Source: Pseudomonas sp. Irchel 3A7
GTDB lineage: Bacteria > Pseudomonadota > Gammaproteobacteria > Pseudomonadales > Pseudomonadaceae
Direction of reading: 5' to 3'
Assembly: GCF_900187565.1 (NCBI RefSeq)
Contig: NZ_FYED01000012.1
Coordinates: 186,001 to 250,000, forward strand
Length of the DNA stretch: 64,000 bases
Part shown: one piece after another, positions 25,685-34,520 of the stretch
How the letters are laid out: every line of letters begins with the position of its first letter
Position numbering within the stretch: position 1 is the stretch's first letter
Position numbers and translations under genes: made by a program
Notes under the pieces: generated by a model
Told to the model about the DNA's origin: nothing
What the model saw: only the letters and a program-made list of their open reading frames with translations
Database searches by the model: none

Positions 25685-27030
25685 CCCTGCGCCACCAACC
25701 GCATATTCATCCGCAACCCGCTCCCGGTGTTTTCAGCCCAAAGCCTGCCGCCCTGACGCTGCACCGCATTCCTCGCAATGCTCAAGCCCAAGCCAAATCC
25801 ACCATCCCCCGGCCGTGAGCCATCAAGACGGGTGAAGGGCAGGAAAATCCGCTCCAGATCAGCTTCCGCCACACCGCCACCCTGATCCTCCAGCCATAAA
25901 TGCCAGTATTTGCCATCACGTCGACCACCCAGCGTGACCACACCACCTTCGGGTGAATGTCGAATCGCGTTGCGCAGCATGTTTTCCAGGGCCTGGGCCA
26001 GGGTATTGAGATGGCCGCGCACCCAGCAGGAGGAATCCACCGAGCACTGCAACTGCCCTTGCGGCCAGCAACTTTCATAACACGCATTTTCGGTGAGCAT
26101 TTCCCACAGGGCCTGGACCTGGATCGCTTCGTCGGGCAAACGGGTGCGCTCGGTGTCGAGCCAGGCCAGTTGCAGCGTGTCTTCGACGAGCCGCTGCATC
26201 CCATCGACCTCACGGCCAATACGTTCGCGCAAGGCGTCCAGCCCCTGCTCGCTTTCACTGGCCACCCGCAGGCGACTCAGCGGCGTGCGCAACTCGTGGG
26301 ACAAGTCGCGCAGCAGTTGCTGTTGCAACGCCACGGTACTTTGCAGGCGTTCGGACATGTGATCGAACGCCCTGCCCAGCTCACCCAATTCATCGGAACG
26401 GTTGGTGGTGCGACGCGACAACCGCACATTCAACTGATCGGCGCGCCAGGCATTGGCCTGGGCGCGCAGGTGGTTAAGCGGCACCACCAGCAAACGATAG
26501 AGGCCGACACAGAGCAACAAGGTGAACAGCCCTGGAATCACACCGTTGGTGATCACTCGCCAGAACACCCGATAGCGCCCGGGTACAAAACGTTCGGGCA
26601 GCTCGATCACCAGGCTGCCGGCAGACGAGTCACCCGGAAACGGTACACGCATCCATGGCCGCCCTTTTTTGTGGATGGGCCAATCCAGACCCCGAAGAAA
26701 GGTCAGTCGCTCGATTTCCCTGTCCGTCAGCGTATAGCTGCTCAACGACTGTAAATCACCACCAATGACACCCACCCAACCCGTTTCGCGTTGGTACATG
26801 CTCTGCAGCCAGTTATCGACGCCCTCCTGCTGGCGCTGCCGCCACGCTTGCTCGGCCTCGGCGGCATAGCGCGTCAGGGTGCCGCGCGCTTCATCCGACA
26901 GGAACTGGTTGCGCTGCTCCATGTAGCGCCCCCAGGACCAGCTCAGCCAGATCATCAGCAGACAGAACGCCACCAGCAGACAGGCCAGCTTCCAGAACAG
27001 CGAATGCCGCCCCGGCAGCTTACATTTCAT
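25627..27030 (-). CDS. pirS: PirS-type sensor histidine kinase (iron/enterobactin-associated)
   Basis: 467 residues. TM1 is about 12-32, the periplasmic sensor about 33-160, TM2 about 163-182 and HAMP about 184-235. HisKA has His245 (LRDLSHELRTPLSRL). The ATPase domain shows NMLRNAIRHSPEGG, EDQGGGVAEADLERIFLPF and GFGLGLSIARNAV. The ATG at 27030 overlaps pirR by 11 bases; a GTG at 27039 is an alternative. The last 18 residues after LVAQ read GAFASRLAPTLDIDC..., which is translated REP sequence, so the native C-terminus seems replaced. Position between gacS and cysM matches pirS of P. aeruginosa. Confidence 0.82.
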   Translation of the reverse strand: MKCKLPGRHSLFWKLACLLVAFCLLMIWLSWSWGRYMEQRNQFLSDEARGTLTRYAAEAEQAWRQRQQEGVDNWLQSMYQRETGWVGVIGGDLQSLSSYTLTDREIERLTFLRGLDWPIHKKGRPWMRVPFPGDSSAGSLVIELPERFVPGRYRVFWRVITNGVIPGLFTLLLCVGLYRLLVVPLNHLRAQANAWRADQLNVRLSRRTTNRSDELGELGRAFDHMSERLQSTVALQQQLLRDLSHELRTPLSRLRVASESEQGLDALRERIGREVDGMQRLVEDTLQLAWLDTERTRLPDEAIQVQALWEMLTENACYESCWPQGQLQCSVDSSCWVRGHLNTLAQALENMLRNAIRHSPEGGVVTLGGRRDGKYWHLWLEDQGGGVAEADLERIFLPFTRLDGSRPGDGGFGLGLSIARNAVQRQGGRLWAENTGSGLRMNMRLVAQGAFASRLAPTLDIDCPQIT

Positions 27031-27739
27031 CGCCGGCACTCAGGATGTAACCCTTGCCCCATACCGTGCGCACTTCGCGCTCGGTATAGCCGATGGCCTT
27101 GAGCTTGCGACGGATCTGGCTGATGTGCATGTCCAGGCTACGATCGTGGGCCGCGTAGCCACGCTGCAACACATGCTGATAAAGGAAGGCTTTGCTCAAC
27201 ACTTCATCGCCGTTGCGGTTCAGGGTTTCCAGCAGCCGATACTCACTGCGGGTCATCCCGGCCGCCTGCTCGCCATAGAAAACCTCGAACAGCTCATCGT
27301 CGAAACGCAGACTGTCCGCCGCCGGAGCAACGGCCACCGGCGTCGGCCGACGATCCAGCGCCACCCGACGCAGAATCGCTTCGATGCGCACCCGCAACTC
27401 GACCATGCTGAAAGGCTTGGGCAGGTAATCATCGGCCCCCAGGCGAAAACCGCTGATGCGATCCGCCTCGGCCCCAAGCGCCGACATGAGAAGCACCGGG
27501 GTGGAATGGCTCTGGCGCAGTTGCGTCAACACAGAAAGCCCATCCAGGCCAGGTAGCAGGATGTCCATCAGCACCACATCGAAGGCTTGCCGACGGGCAG
27601 CGTCCAGGCCTTCCTGTCCATTCTGGCACCAGGTCACCTGAAAGCCGCTACGCCCCAGATGCTCATGCACATAGGCACCGAGCACGAGGTCGTCTTCGAT
27701 GGAGAGGATACGGGGATGGTCGGCAGTGATGGGAGTCAT
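27020..27739 (-). CDS. pirR: PirR-type OmpR-family response regulator
   Basis: 239 residues. The receiver domain (about 8-125) has acidic pocket EDD and acceptor Asp59 (VVLMDILLPGLDG), plus Lys in LPKPFS. A winged-helix DNA-binding domain (about 145-237) has MTRSEYRLLETL, DRSLDMHISQIRRKLK and VRTVWGKGYILS. The ATG at 27739 (MTPITADHPRIL) is chosen over a TTG four codons upstream. A Fur-box-like sequence lies about 12 bases upstream, which fits an iron-responsive two-component system. The receptor gene pirA that normally accompanies pirRS is not here. Confidence 0.82.
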   Translation of the reverse strand: MTPITADHPRILSIEDDLVLGAYVHEHLGRSGFQVTWCQNGQEGLDAARRQAFDVVLMDILLPGLDGLSVLTQLRQSHSTPVLLMSALGAEADRISGFRLGADDYLPKPFSMVELRVRIEAILRRVALDRRPTPVAVAPAADSLRFDDELFEVFYGEQAAGMTRSEYRLLETLNRNGDEVLSKAFLYQHVLQRGYAAHDRSLDMHISQIRRKLKAIGYTEREVRTVWGKGYILSAGDEM

Positions 27740-27750
27740 GAGTATCTGCA

Positions 27751-27776
27751 AATAATTCTCAGTTGATAATTATTCA
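27751..27776 (-). promoter_or_regulatory. Fur-box-like sequence upstream of pirR
   Basis: AT-rich overlapping inverted elements: TGATAATTATTCA on the plus strand is close to the 7-1-7 Fur core TGATAATnATTATCA, flanked by AATAATTCTCA. It lies directly before pirR. Its closeness to the start codon implies that Fur binding would cover the transcription start. Confidence 0.6.
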
Positions 27777-27954
27777 AGATTGCGCGGCACAGGGCAACCC
27801 GGGGGGGTGTCCTGCGCGCAAAAGTGTCGAACCGACCGACGAATGACGACTTCAATTTTACGAGGATTGCCTGCCTGCAAATCGCTACACTGCGCAAGTG
27901 GCGCGTGCGGGACGCATGTGCAGGTCTATCGATCGCTGGAAGCAGGAGAGATGC

Positions 27955-30708
27955 GTGCTCAAGAAACTGGGAATTAAAGGCCGCGTGCTGTTGCTGACCC
28001 TGTTGCCGACCAGCCTGATGGCGTTGGTCCTGGGTGGCTATTTTACCTGGATGCAGCAATCCGACCTGCAAGCCCAACTCATGCAACGCGGCGAAATGAT
28101 CGCCGAGCAGCTCGCGCCGCTGGTGGCGCCGGCCATGGGGCACAAAAATAACGAGCTGCTGGAGCGGATTGCCACCGAGTCCCTGGAACAACAGGACGTG
28201 CGTGCCGTGACCTTCCTCGCACCGGACCGCTCGCTGCTCGCCCACGCCGGCCCCATCATGCTCAATCAGGCGCCACTGGGCGATAGCTCGCAGATGCTGC
28301 GCCGCAGTGGCAATGATGCAACGCGTTATTTGCTGCCGGTGTTCGGTAAACACCGCAATCTGGCGGGCGATGTGATTCCCGATGAGGCCGACCGCCTGCT
28401 GGGCTGGGTCGAACTCGAACTGTCCCACAACGGCATGCTGCTGCGCGGTTACCGCAGCCTGTTCGCCAGCCTGCTGATGATCTTCGCAGGTTTGGGGGGC
28501 GCGGCGCTGCTGGCGTTGCGCATGGGTCGCACGATCAATCGCCCCTTGAGCCAGATCAAACAAGCCGTGGCACAGCTCAAGGACGGCCATCTGGAAACCC
28601 GCCTGCCGCCCCTCGGCAGCCAGGAACTGGATGAACTGGCGTCCGGCATCAACCGCATGGCTGGCACCTTGCAGAACGCCCAGGAAGAATTGCAGCACAG
28701 CATCGACCAGGCCACTGAAGATGTACGCCAGAACCTGGAAACCATCGAGATCCAGAACATCGAGCTCGATCTGGCGCGCAAGGAAGCCCTGGAGGCGAGC
28801 CGGATCAAGTCCGAATTCCTCGCCAACATGAGCCACGAAATCCGCACGCCGCTCAATGGCATTCTCGGCTTCACCCACCTGCTGCAGAAAAGCGAGCTGA
28901 CCCCGCGCCAGCTCGACTACCTGGGCACCATCGAAAAGTCCGCCGACAGCCTGCTGGGAATCATCAACGAGATTCTCGACTTCTCGAAAATCGAGGCCGG
29001 CAAACTGGTGCTCGATCATATTCCGTTCAACCTGCGCGACCTGCTGCAAGACACGCTGACCATCCTCGCCCCGGCCGCTCACGCCAAACAGCTGGAACTG
29101 GTGAGCCTGGTTTACCGCGACACGCCACTGTCGCTGGTGGGTGATCCGCTGCGGCTCAAACAGATCCTCACCAACCTGGTCAGCAACGCCATCAAGTTCA
29201 CCCGCGAAGGCACCATCGTTGCCCGTGCCATGCTCGAAGAAGAACACGAAGACAGCGTGCAACTGCGCATCAGCATCCAGGACACCGGCATCGGCCTGTC
29301 GAACCAGGACGTGCGCGCGCTGTTCCAGGCATTCAGCCAGGCCGACAACTCGCTGTCCCGGCAACCCGGCGGCACAGGTCTGGGGCTGGTGATTTCCAAA
29401 CGGTTGATCGAACAAATGGGCGGTGAGATTGGTGTCGACAGCACGCCGGGCGAAGGTTCGGAGTTCTGGATCAGCCTTAGCCTGCCCAAAACCCGCGACG
29501 ATACTGAAGACCTGCCCGGTCCGCCGTTGTCCGGGCGCCGCGTGGCGGTGCTGGAAAACCACGAACTGGCGCGCCAGGCGCTGCAGCACCAATTGGAGGA
29601 CTGCGGCCTGGCTGTCACCCCGTTCACTAACCTGGAAAGCCTGACCAACGGCGTGACCGTCGCCCATCAGACCGATCAGGCGATCGACCTCGCGGTGCTG
29701 GGTGTCACCAGTAACGACATGCCGCCGGAGCGCCTCAACCAGTACATCTGGGACCTCGAACACCTGGGCTGCAAAGTGCTGGTGCTGTGCCCGACCACGG
29801 AACAGACGCTGTTCCACCTTTCGGTGCCCAACCCTCACAGCCAGCTCCAGGCGAAACCGGCCTGCACGCGCAAATTGCGGCGGGCGCTGTCCGATCTGGT
29901 CAACCCGCGCCAGCCCCGCAACGAACCCGGTGAACCGGTCTCGAGCCGCGCACCGAAAGTGCTGTGCGTCGACGACAACCCGGCCAACCTGCTGCTGGTA
30001 CAAACCCTGCTCGAAGACATGGGGGCCAAAGTACTTGCAGTGGAAAGCGGTTACGCAGCTGTCAGGGCCGTACAGAGCGAGACCTTCGACCTGGTGCTGA
30101 TGGACGTGCAGATGCCCGGTATGGACGGACGCCAGAGCACCGAAGCCATCCGCCAGTGGGAAAGCGAACGGCATTGCACGCCGCTGCCGATCGTCGCCCT
30201 CACCGCCCACGCCATGGCCAACGAAAAACGTGCGCTGTTGCAGAGTGGCATGGACGACTACCTGACCAAGCCGATCAGCGAGCGGCAACTGGCCCAGGTG
30301 GTATTGAAATGGAGCGGCCTGGCGCTGCGCAACCAGGGTCCGGAGCGCTCCGGCGAAAGCCACGGCGGCGCCTACGAACTGCAGGTGCTGGATCACGAAG
30401 AAGGTTTGCGCCTGGCGGCCGGCAAGGCCGATCTGGCGGCGGACATGTTGGCGATGTTGCTGGCATCGCTGGAGGCCGACCGCGAAGCGATCCGCCAGGC
30501 GCAGGAAAGCCACGACCACAATGCCCTGATCGAACGGGTTCATCGCCTGCATGGCGCCACCCGCTATTGCGGCGTACCGCAATTGCGCGCTGCCTGCCAA
30601 CGCAGCGAAACCCTGCTCAAGCAGCAGGACCCGAAAGCCTTCGGCGCCCTCGAAGAACTCGACCGGGCGATCAATCGCCTCGCCGCGCAGGCACGTATCA
30701 ATGCTTGA
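27955..30708 (+). CDS. gacS: GacS hybrid sensor histidine kinase
   Basis: 917 residues, the usual GacS length in P. fluorescens. TM1 is about 10-32, the periplasmic loop about 33-165, TM2 about 168-188, then HAMP. HisKA His294 (NMSHEIRTPLNG) is followed by an ATPase domain with GGTGLGLVISKRL, a receiver with LVLMDVQMPGMDG (Asp about 717) and a C-terminal HPt with His863 (ERVHRLHGATRYCG). GacS phosphorylates GacA, which drives rsmX/Y/Z small RNAs controlling secondary metabolism, motility and biofilm. The GTG start at 27955 follows AGGAGAG; longer in-frame starts are unlikely. Divergent from pirRS; ldhA follows. Confidence 0.96.
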   Translation: MLKKLGIKGRVLLLTLLPTSLMALVLGGYFTWMQQSDLQAQLMQRGEMIAEQLAPLVAPAMGHKNNELLERIATESLEQQDVRAVTFLAPDRSLLAHAGPIMLNQAPLGDSSQMLRRSGNDATRYLLPVFGKHRNLAGDVIPDEADRLLGWVELELSHNGMLLRGYRSLFASLLMIFAGLGGAALLALRMGRTINRPLSQIKQAVAQLKDGHLETRLPPLGSQELDELASGINRMAGTLQNAQEELQHSIDQATEDVRQNLETIEIQNIELDLARKEALEASRIKSEFLANMSHEIRTPLNGILGFTHLLQKSELTPRQLDYLGTIEKSADSLLGIINEILDFSKIEAGKLVLDHIPFNLRDLLQDTLTILAPAAHAKQLELVSLVYRDTPLSLVGDPLRLKQILTNLVSNAIKFTREGTIVARAMLEEEHEDSVQLRISIQDTGIGLSNQDVRALFQAFSQADNSLSRQPGGTGLGLVISKRLIEQMGGEIGVDSTPGEGSEFWISLSLPKTRDDTEDLPGPPLSGRRVAVLENHELARQALQHQLEDCGLAVTPFTNLESLTNGVTVAHQTDQAIDLAVLGVTSNDMPPERLNQYIWDLEHLGCKVLVLCPTTEQTLFHLSVPNPHSQLQAKPACTRKLRRALSDLVNPRQPRNEPGEPVSSRAPKVLCVDDNPANLLLVQTLLEDMGAKVLAVESGYAAVRAVQSETFDLVLMDVQMPGMDGRQSTEAIRQWESERHCTPLPIVALTAHAMANEKRALLQSGMDDYLTKPISERQLAQVVLKWSGLALRNQGPERSGESHGGAYELQVLDHEEGLRLAAGKADLAADMLAMLLASLEADREAIRQAQESHDHNALIERVHRLHGATRYCGVPQLRAACQRSETLLKQQDPKAFGALEELDRAINRLAAQARINA

Positions 30709-30757
30709 TATGGCGCAATGACGCTGTGAGTACCAGGCGCTAAGCTCACCCTCATCC

Positions 30758-30843
30758 CTGTGGGAGCTGGCTTGCCAGCGAAGGCACCCTCAAGAACAAC
30801 ACAAGATTTAAGCGCCTCTTCGCTGGCAAGCCAGCTCCCACAG
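30758..30843. repeat. REPIN (CTGTGGGAGCTGGC type)
   Basis: Inverted pair CTGTGGGAGCTGGCTTGCCA ... TGGCAAGCCAGCTCCCACAG between gacS and ldhA, which are co-oriented. Confidence 0.9.
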
Positions 30844-30886
30844 GGTTGGGGGAAAGCCTTGAAGATTTAATTGCCAGGAGGACCGC

Positions 30887-31879
30887 ATGCGCACGATACT
30901 TTTCAGCAGCCAGAGCTACGACCGCGACAGTTTCCTCGCCACCGACCTGCCGGCCGGCATTGAACTGCACTTTCAAACGGCGCGACTGAGCCTGGATACG
31001 GCGGCGCTGGCGGAGCATCACGAGGTGGTCTGCGCCTTCATCAATGACGACCTCGGCGCCCCGGTACTCGAACGCCTGGCGGCCGGCGGCACGCGCCTGA
31101 TCGCCCTGCGCTCGGCCGGTTACAACCATGTCGACCTGGCGGCGGCGAAACGCCTGGGGCTGGCGGTTGTGCGCGTCCCGTCCTACTCGCCCCATGCCGT
31201 GGCCGAGCACGCGGTGGCGCTGATCCTGGCGCTGAACCGCCGTTTGCACCGCGCCTACAACCGTACCCGCGAAGGCGATTTCAGTTTGCATGGCCTGACC
31301 GGTTTCGACTTGGTGGGCAAGACCGTCGGCGTGGTCGGCACCGGGCAGATCGGCGCGACCTTCGCCAAAATCATGAACGGATTCGGTTGCCGGTTGCTGG
31401 CCTACGATCCTTACCCGAACCCGCAGGTCGAAGCCCTGGGTGCGCACTATCTGAGCTTGCCGCAGTTGCTGGCCGAATCGCAGATCATCAGCCTGCACTG
31501 TCCGCTCAACGAACAGAGCAAACATTTGATCAACCGCGAATCGCTGGCGCACATGCAACCGGGTGCGATGTTGATCAACACCGGCCGCGGCGGCCTGGTG
31601 GACACGCCTGCGCTGATCGACGCATTGAAGGAAGGTCGGCTGGGTTATCTGGGACTGGATGTGTATGAAGAGGAAGCACAGCTATTCTTTGAAGACCGTT
31701 CCGACCTGCCGCTGCAGGACGATGTACTGGCACGCCTGCTGACCTTTCCTAACGTGATCGTCACCGCACACCAGGCCTTCCTGACCCGCGAAGCCCTCGG
31801 CGCGATTGCCACCACCACCTTGCGCAATATCGCGGCCTGGATGGCGGGCACCCCCGAGAATCGTGTAACGGACGACTGA
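30887..31879 (+). CDS. ldhA: fermentative D-lactate dehydrogenase (2-hydroxyacid dehydrogenase)
   Basis: 330 residues. The catalytic-domain signature ALRSAGYNHVDLAAAKRLG is followed by the NAD-binding GVVGTGQIGATFAKIMNGFG (about 145-165) and INTGRGGLVDTPALIDALKEG with the catalytic Arg. A conserved acidic residue lies in LDVYEEEAQLFFED, and the catalytic His is in VIVTAHQAFLTREAL. These are hallmarks of LdhA, which reduces pyruvate to D-lactate with NADH. CAGGAGG gives a strong ribosome binding site. Its position after gacS matches P. aeruginosa. Confidence 0.92.
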   Translation: MRTILFSSQSYDRDSFLATDLPAGIELHFQTARLSLDTAALAEHHEVVCAFINDDLGAPVLERLAAGGTRLIALRSAGYNHVDLAAAKRLGLAVVRVPSYSPHAVAEHAVALILALNRRLHRAYNRTREGDFSLHGLTGFDLVGKTVGVVGTGQIGATFAKIMNGFGCRLLAYDPYPNPQVEALGAHYLSLPQLLAESQIISLHCPLNEQSKHLINRESLAHMQPGAMLINTGRGGLVDTPALIDALKEGRLGYLGLDVYEEEAQLFFEDRSDLPLQDDVLARLLTFPNVIVTAHQAFLTREALGAIATTTLRNIAAWMAGTPENRVTDD

Positions 31880-31956
31880 ACCTGATCGAAGGTCATCTGC
31901 CCGCGCCATGCTGCGCGTATGCCCGTGCTAGCATATCGCGCATATTTGGAGGACCC

Positions 31957-32391
31957 ATGGTCGAACACGATTTCCGCTACAGCCTGATGAACCCGCAACA
32001 CACCCTCACCGAATGCCGCGCCCTGGTACCGGGGCGTTATCAAGTCACCGGCAACGGCGGCTCGATTCGCAACAATGACGTGCTGGTCGTGACCCTCAAG
32101 GGCGCCAAGGACTTGTCCATGCGCCTGACCGTCGAAACGGTTCGCCACTTGATCAATCCGCCCGGCCAATGGGTCGCGGTGGCCAGTGGTCCGGTGTTCG
32201 GCGAACTGGCGATCCATACGTGGAAAGTGAACTGCGACAACTGCGCCAAGGAGCTGAGCTTCGAGTTCGCGGTCGACGCCAAACTGGGCAACAAGGCCGA
32301 AAAGCCTGCCGCCACCGCGCGGATTACCGAGTTGGGCTGGAGCACCGTCGGCGAGAAACACCTGTGCCCGAAATGCCAGGAGCCCGCGTGA
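31957..32391 (+). CDS. hypothetical protein with two C-terminal CxxC motifs
   Basis: 144 residues, soluble, with no signal peptide. The N-terminal two thirds are beta-rich (YQVTGNGGSIRNNDVLVVTLKG, MRLTVETVRHLINPPGQWVAV). The C-terminal third has CDNC and CPKC about 40 residues apart, which could chelate one zinc as a split zinc ribbon. I do not recognise a named family. It starts with ATG after TTGGAGG, and its stop codon shares one base with the next gene's ATG (TGATG), so it is coupled to the META-domain lipoprotein. Confidence 0.8.
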   Translation: MVEHDFRYSLMNPQHTLTECRALVPGRYQVTGNGGSIRNNDVLVVTLKGAKDLSMRLTVETVRHLINPPGQWVAVASGPVFGELAIHTWKVNCDNCAKELSFEFAVDAKLGNKAEKPAATARITELGWSTVGEKHLCPKCQEPA

Positions 32392-32795
32392 TGAAACGCC
32401 TCGCTCTGGCCGGCATGGTCGGTGCAAGCCTGCTGGGTTGCGCCGCCGAGCCTGTGCAATTGCAACAAAACCGCAGCTACATCCTGGAGTGGATCGGCGA
32501 ACGGCCGTTGATGGATTACAGCCACCTGACCATCACGCTCGATGAGGACGGTCGCGCCTACGGTAGCGGCGGCTGCAACCATTGGTTTGCGCCATATACC
32601 CTGGAAGGTAACAAGCTGAGCTTCGGCAAGATCGGCAGCACCCGCAAACTCTGCGCCCCAGCACTGATGGAGCAGGAAAAACGCTTCCTCCAGGCCCTGG
32701 AAAACGTGCAGCGCTGGGACGTTTCATCGATCGACCAGATGCGCTTCTGGCCGGCTGAAGGCAAGCCGCTGCGCTGGTGGCTTGAAGAGGGTTGA
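32391..32795 (+). CDS. META/HslJ-domain lipoprotein
   Basis: 134 residues. A lipoprotein signal peptide has lipobox LLGC (Cys17). One META domain follows: YILEWIGERPLMDYSHLTITLDEDGRAYGSGGCNHWFAPYTLEG contains the family's G-x-GGCN core. KIGSTRKLCAPALMEQEKRFLQAL is the second conserved block with a paired Cys. HslJ-type proteins are linked to heat-shock or novobiocin tolerance, with unknown mechanism. It overlaps the preceding hypothetical gene by one base. Confidence 0.85.
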   Translation: MKRLALAGMVGASLLGCAAEPVQLQQNRSYILEWIGERPLMDYSHLTITLDEDGRAYGSGGCNHWFAPYTLEGNKLSFGKIGSTRKLCAPALMEQEKRFLQALENVQRWDVSSIDQMRFWPAEGKPLRWWLEEG

Positions 32796-32825
32796 TTGAC
32801 CCTCCTCTGCCTCCTGGCAAATGAC

Positions 32826-32957
32826 TGTGGCGAGGGAGCTTGCTCCCGCCGGGCTGCGAAGCAGCCCTAAACCCGGCCAACTCGTTTCGACAGATACACC
32901 ACATGCACTGGTTTTACGATTGCTCCGCAACCGAGCGGGAGCAAGCTCCCTCGCCAC
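32826..32957. repeat. long inverted repeat element (TGTGGCGAGGGAGC type)
   Basis: About 132 bases bounded by TGTGGCGAGGGAGCTTGCTC and GAGCAAGCTCCCTCGCCACA, with an internal hairpin GGGCTGCGAAGCAGCCC. A second copy of the same class is at 46218-46350. It lies between convergent genes. Confidence 0.88.
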
Positions 32958-32989
32958 AAAAAACTCTAAGCCATAGACCAGCATCCTGA

Positions 32990-33457
32990 TCAGTTTTTAG
33001 CCTGCAACGCCTCCAGCTTCGCCATCACCCCCGCCGCTGTCTGCTCGCCCATCAACTGTTCCCGCACCTTGCCCTTGTTATCGATGATGTAGGTTACCGG
33101 CAACGCCTCACTGCGCGGCAGTTCGAACAGCTCGGCAGGGTCCTGCGCCAACACGGTGAACTTAATCCCGAGCTTCTCGCTGGCGCTTTTCAGCTCTTGG
33201 CCCTGCACATTGTCGAAGTTAACCCCGAACACACCGATTTTCCTGTCCTTGAGCTGCTCGGCCAACGCGTTCAATTCCGGGATCTCGGTCCGGCACGGGC
33301 CGCACCATTCGGCCCAGTAATTGAGCACCAGCCATTGTTTATCCAGACGCTCGGCAGCGACTTTCTGTCCACTCTGATCGATCCCGTAGTCGTTACCGCA
33401 GCCCCCCAGCATCAACGTCCCGATGATCGTCAATGCCGCTGCCAGTCGCCTAGTCAT
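32990..33457 (-). CDS. TlpA-family thiol:disulfide oxidoreductase lipoprotein
   Basis: 155 residues. The lipoprotein signal has lipobox LGGC (Cys20), so it is probably anchored to a periplasm-facing membrane. The thioredoxin fold carries the active-site motif WCGPC (Cys52, Cys55) in NYWAEWCGPCRTEIPEL and the cis-Pro in SEALPVTYIIDNKGK. It most likely reduces periplasmic disulfides, for example in cytochrome c or stress pathways; the partner is unknown. It is divergent from arsC. Confidence 0.9.
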   Translation of the reverse strand: MTRRLAAALTIIGTLMLGGCGNDYGIDQSGQKVAAERLDKQWLVLNYWAEWCGPCRTEIPELNALAEQLKDRKIGVFGVNFDNVQGQELKSASEKLGIKFTVLAQDPAELFELPRSEALPVTYIIDNKGKVREQLMGEQTAAGVMAKLEALQAKN

Positions 33458-33571
33458 GTCGTGTTCCTTGTCAAAAATTGAATGCGCCTGCGACCCATCG
33501 CCTCCCGAGGTTCTGGATTACGCGCTGCACAGTTAGAATAGCCGCCACCTTACGCAAGATGCGACCCGCTC

Positions 33572-33925
33572 ATGACCGATCTGACGCTTTATCACAACCC
33601 GCGCTGCTCGAAATCCCGCGGTGCGCTCGAACTGCTCGAAGTCCGTGGCCTGACGCCGACCGTGGTCCGCTACCTGGAAACCCCGCTGGACGCCAAGCAA
33701 ATCCAGAGCCTGCTGACCAAGCTGGGCATCAGCGCCCGACAATTGCTGCGCACTGGCGAGGACGAGTACAAAACCCTCAACCTGGCCGACAGCAGCCTGA
33801 GCGAGGCGCAATTGATCGCCGCCATCGCCGCTCACCCGAAACTCATGGAGCGACCGATTCTCGAAGTCGGCGACAAAGCCGTCATCGGTCGTCCACCGGA
33901 GCAAATCCTGGAGCTGTTGCCGTGA
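33572..33925 (+). CDS. arsC: arsenate reductase (glutaredoxin-type ArsC)
   Basis: 117 residues. The catalytic Cys12 lies in LYHNPRCSKSRGAL; the downstream Arg residues and the RPILEVGDKAVIGRPPE block are typical of ArsC/YfgD. Such proteins reduce arsenate with glutathione/glutaredoxin, but many chromosomal copies outside ars operons act only weakly and may be general YfgD-type proteins. There are no arsR or arsB genes around. It overlaps the following wrbA-like gene by 4 bases. Confidence 0.88.
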   Translation: MTDLTLYHNPRCSKSRGALELLEVRGLTPTVVRYLETPLDAKQIQSLLTKLGISARQLLRTGEDEYKTLNLADSSLSEAQLIAAIAAHPKLMERPILEVGDKAVIGRPPEQILELLP

Positions 33926-34518
33926 GCGCGCCGTACATTCTGGTGCTGTATTACAGCCGCAGCGGCGCAACCAATGAAATGGCCCGGCAGATTGCCCGTG
34001 GCGTGGAACAGGCGGGGCTTGAAGCGCGCTTGCGCACCGTGCCGGCGATTTCCACTGAATGCGAAGCCGTGGCGCCGGATATTCCGGAAGAAGGCGCGCT
34101 CTACGCCAGCCTCGACGACCTGAAAAACTGCGCTGGCCTGGCCCTGGGCAGTCCGACCCGCTTCGGCAACATGGCGGCGCCACTCAAGTATTTCCTCGAC
34201 GGCACCAGCAACCTGTGGCTGACCGGCGCCCTGGTGGGCAAACCGGCCGGCGTGTTCACTTCCACCGCGAGCCTGCACGGCGGCCAGGAGACCACGTTGC
34301 TGTCGATGATGTTGCCGCTGCTGCACCACGGCATGTTGATCACCGGCCTGCCCTACAGTGAGTCCGCGCTCCTGGAAACCCAGGGTGGCGGCACGCCTTA
34401 TGGCGCCAGCCACCACGCCGGTGCCGATGGCAAAAGCGGTCTGGATGCCCATGAAGTGGCGCTGTGCCGCGCACTGGGCATGCGCCTGGCCAAAACGGCG
34501 CAGAAACTGGAGGGTTGA
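33922..34518 (+). CDS. wrbA: NAD(P)H:quinone oxidoreductase, WrbA family
   Basis: A 198-residue flavodoxin-like FMN enzyme. The phosphate loop is YYSRSGATNEMARQIA (about 10-25). SPTRFGNMAAPLKYFLDGTSNLW and TSTASLHGGQETTLLSMMLPLLHHGMLI are WrbA signatures. It performs two-electron quinone reduction as protection from oxidative stress. The GTG start at 33922 is indicated by the ATG-like 4-base overlap with arsC. DUF2069 follows 2 bases downstream. Confidence 0.9.
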   Translation: MSAPYILVLYYSRSGATNEMARQIARGVEQAGLEARLRTVPAISTECEAVAPDIPEEGALYASLDDLKNCAGLALGSPTRFGNMAAPLKYFLDGTSNLWLTGALVGKPAGVFTSTASLHGGQETTLLSMMLPLLHHGMLITGLPYSESALLETQGGGTPYGASHHAGADGKSGLDAHEVALCRALGMRLAKTAQKLEG

Positions 34519-34520
34519 GA

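Noticed and set aside
27736..30600. A 954-codon open frame antisense to gacS
   Set aside because: gacS is unmistakable in the other strand. The antisense product is His/Gln/Arg-rich low-information sequence, a shadow of high GC in the wobble position.
30848..30886. Possible Anr/FNR box (TTGAAGATTTAATT) before ldhA
   Set aside because: It departs from TTGAT-N4-ATCAA in both halves and lies too close to the ribosome binding site to be convincing.
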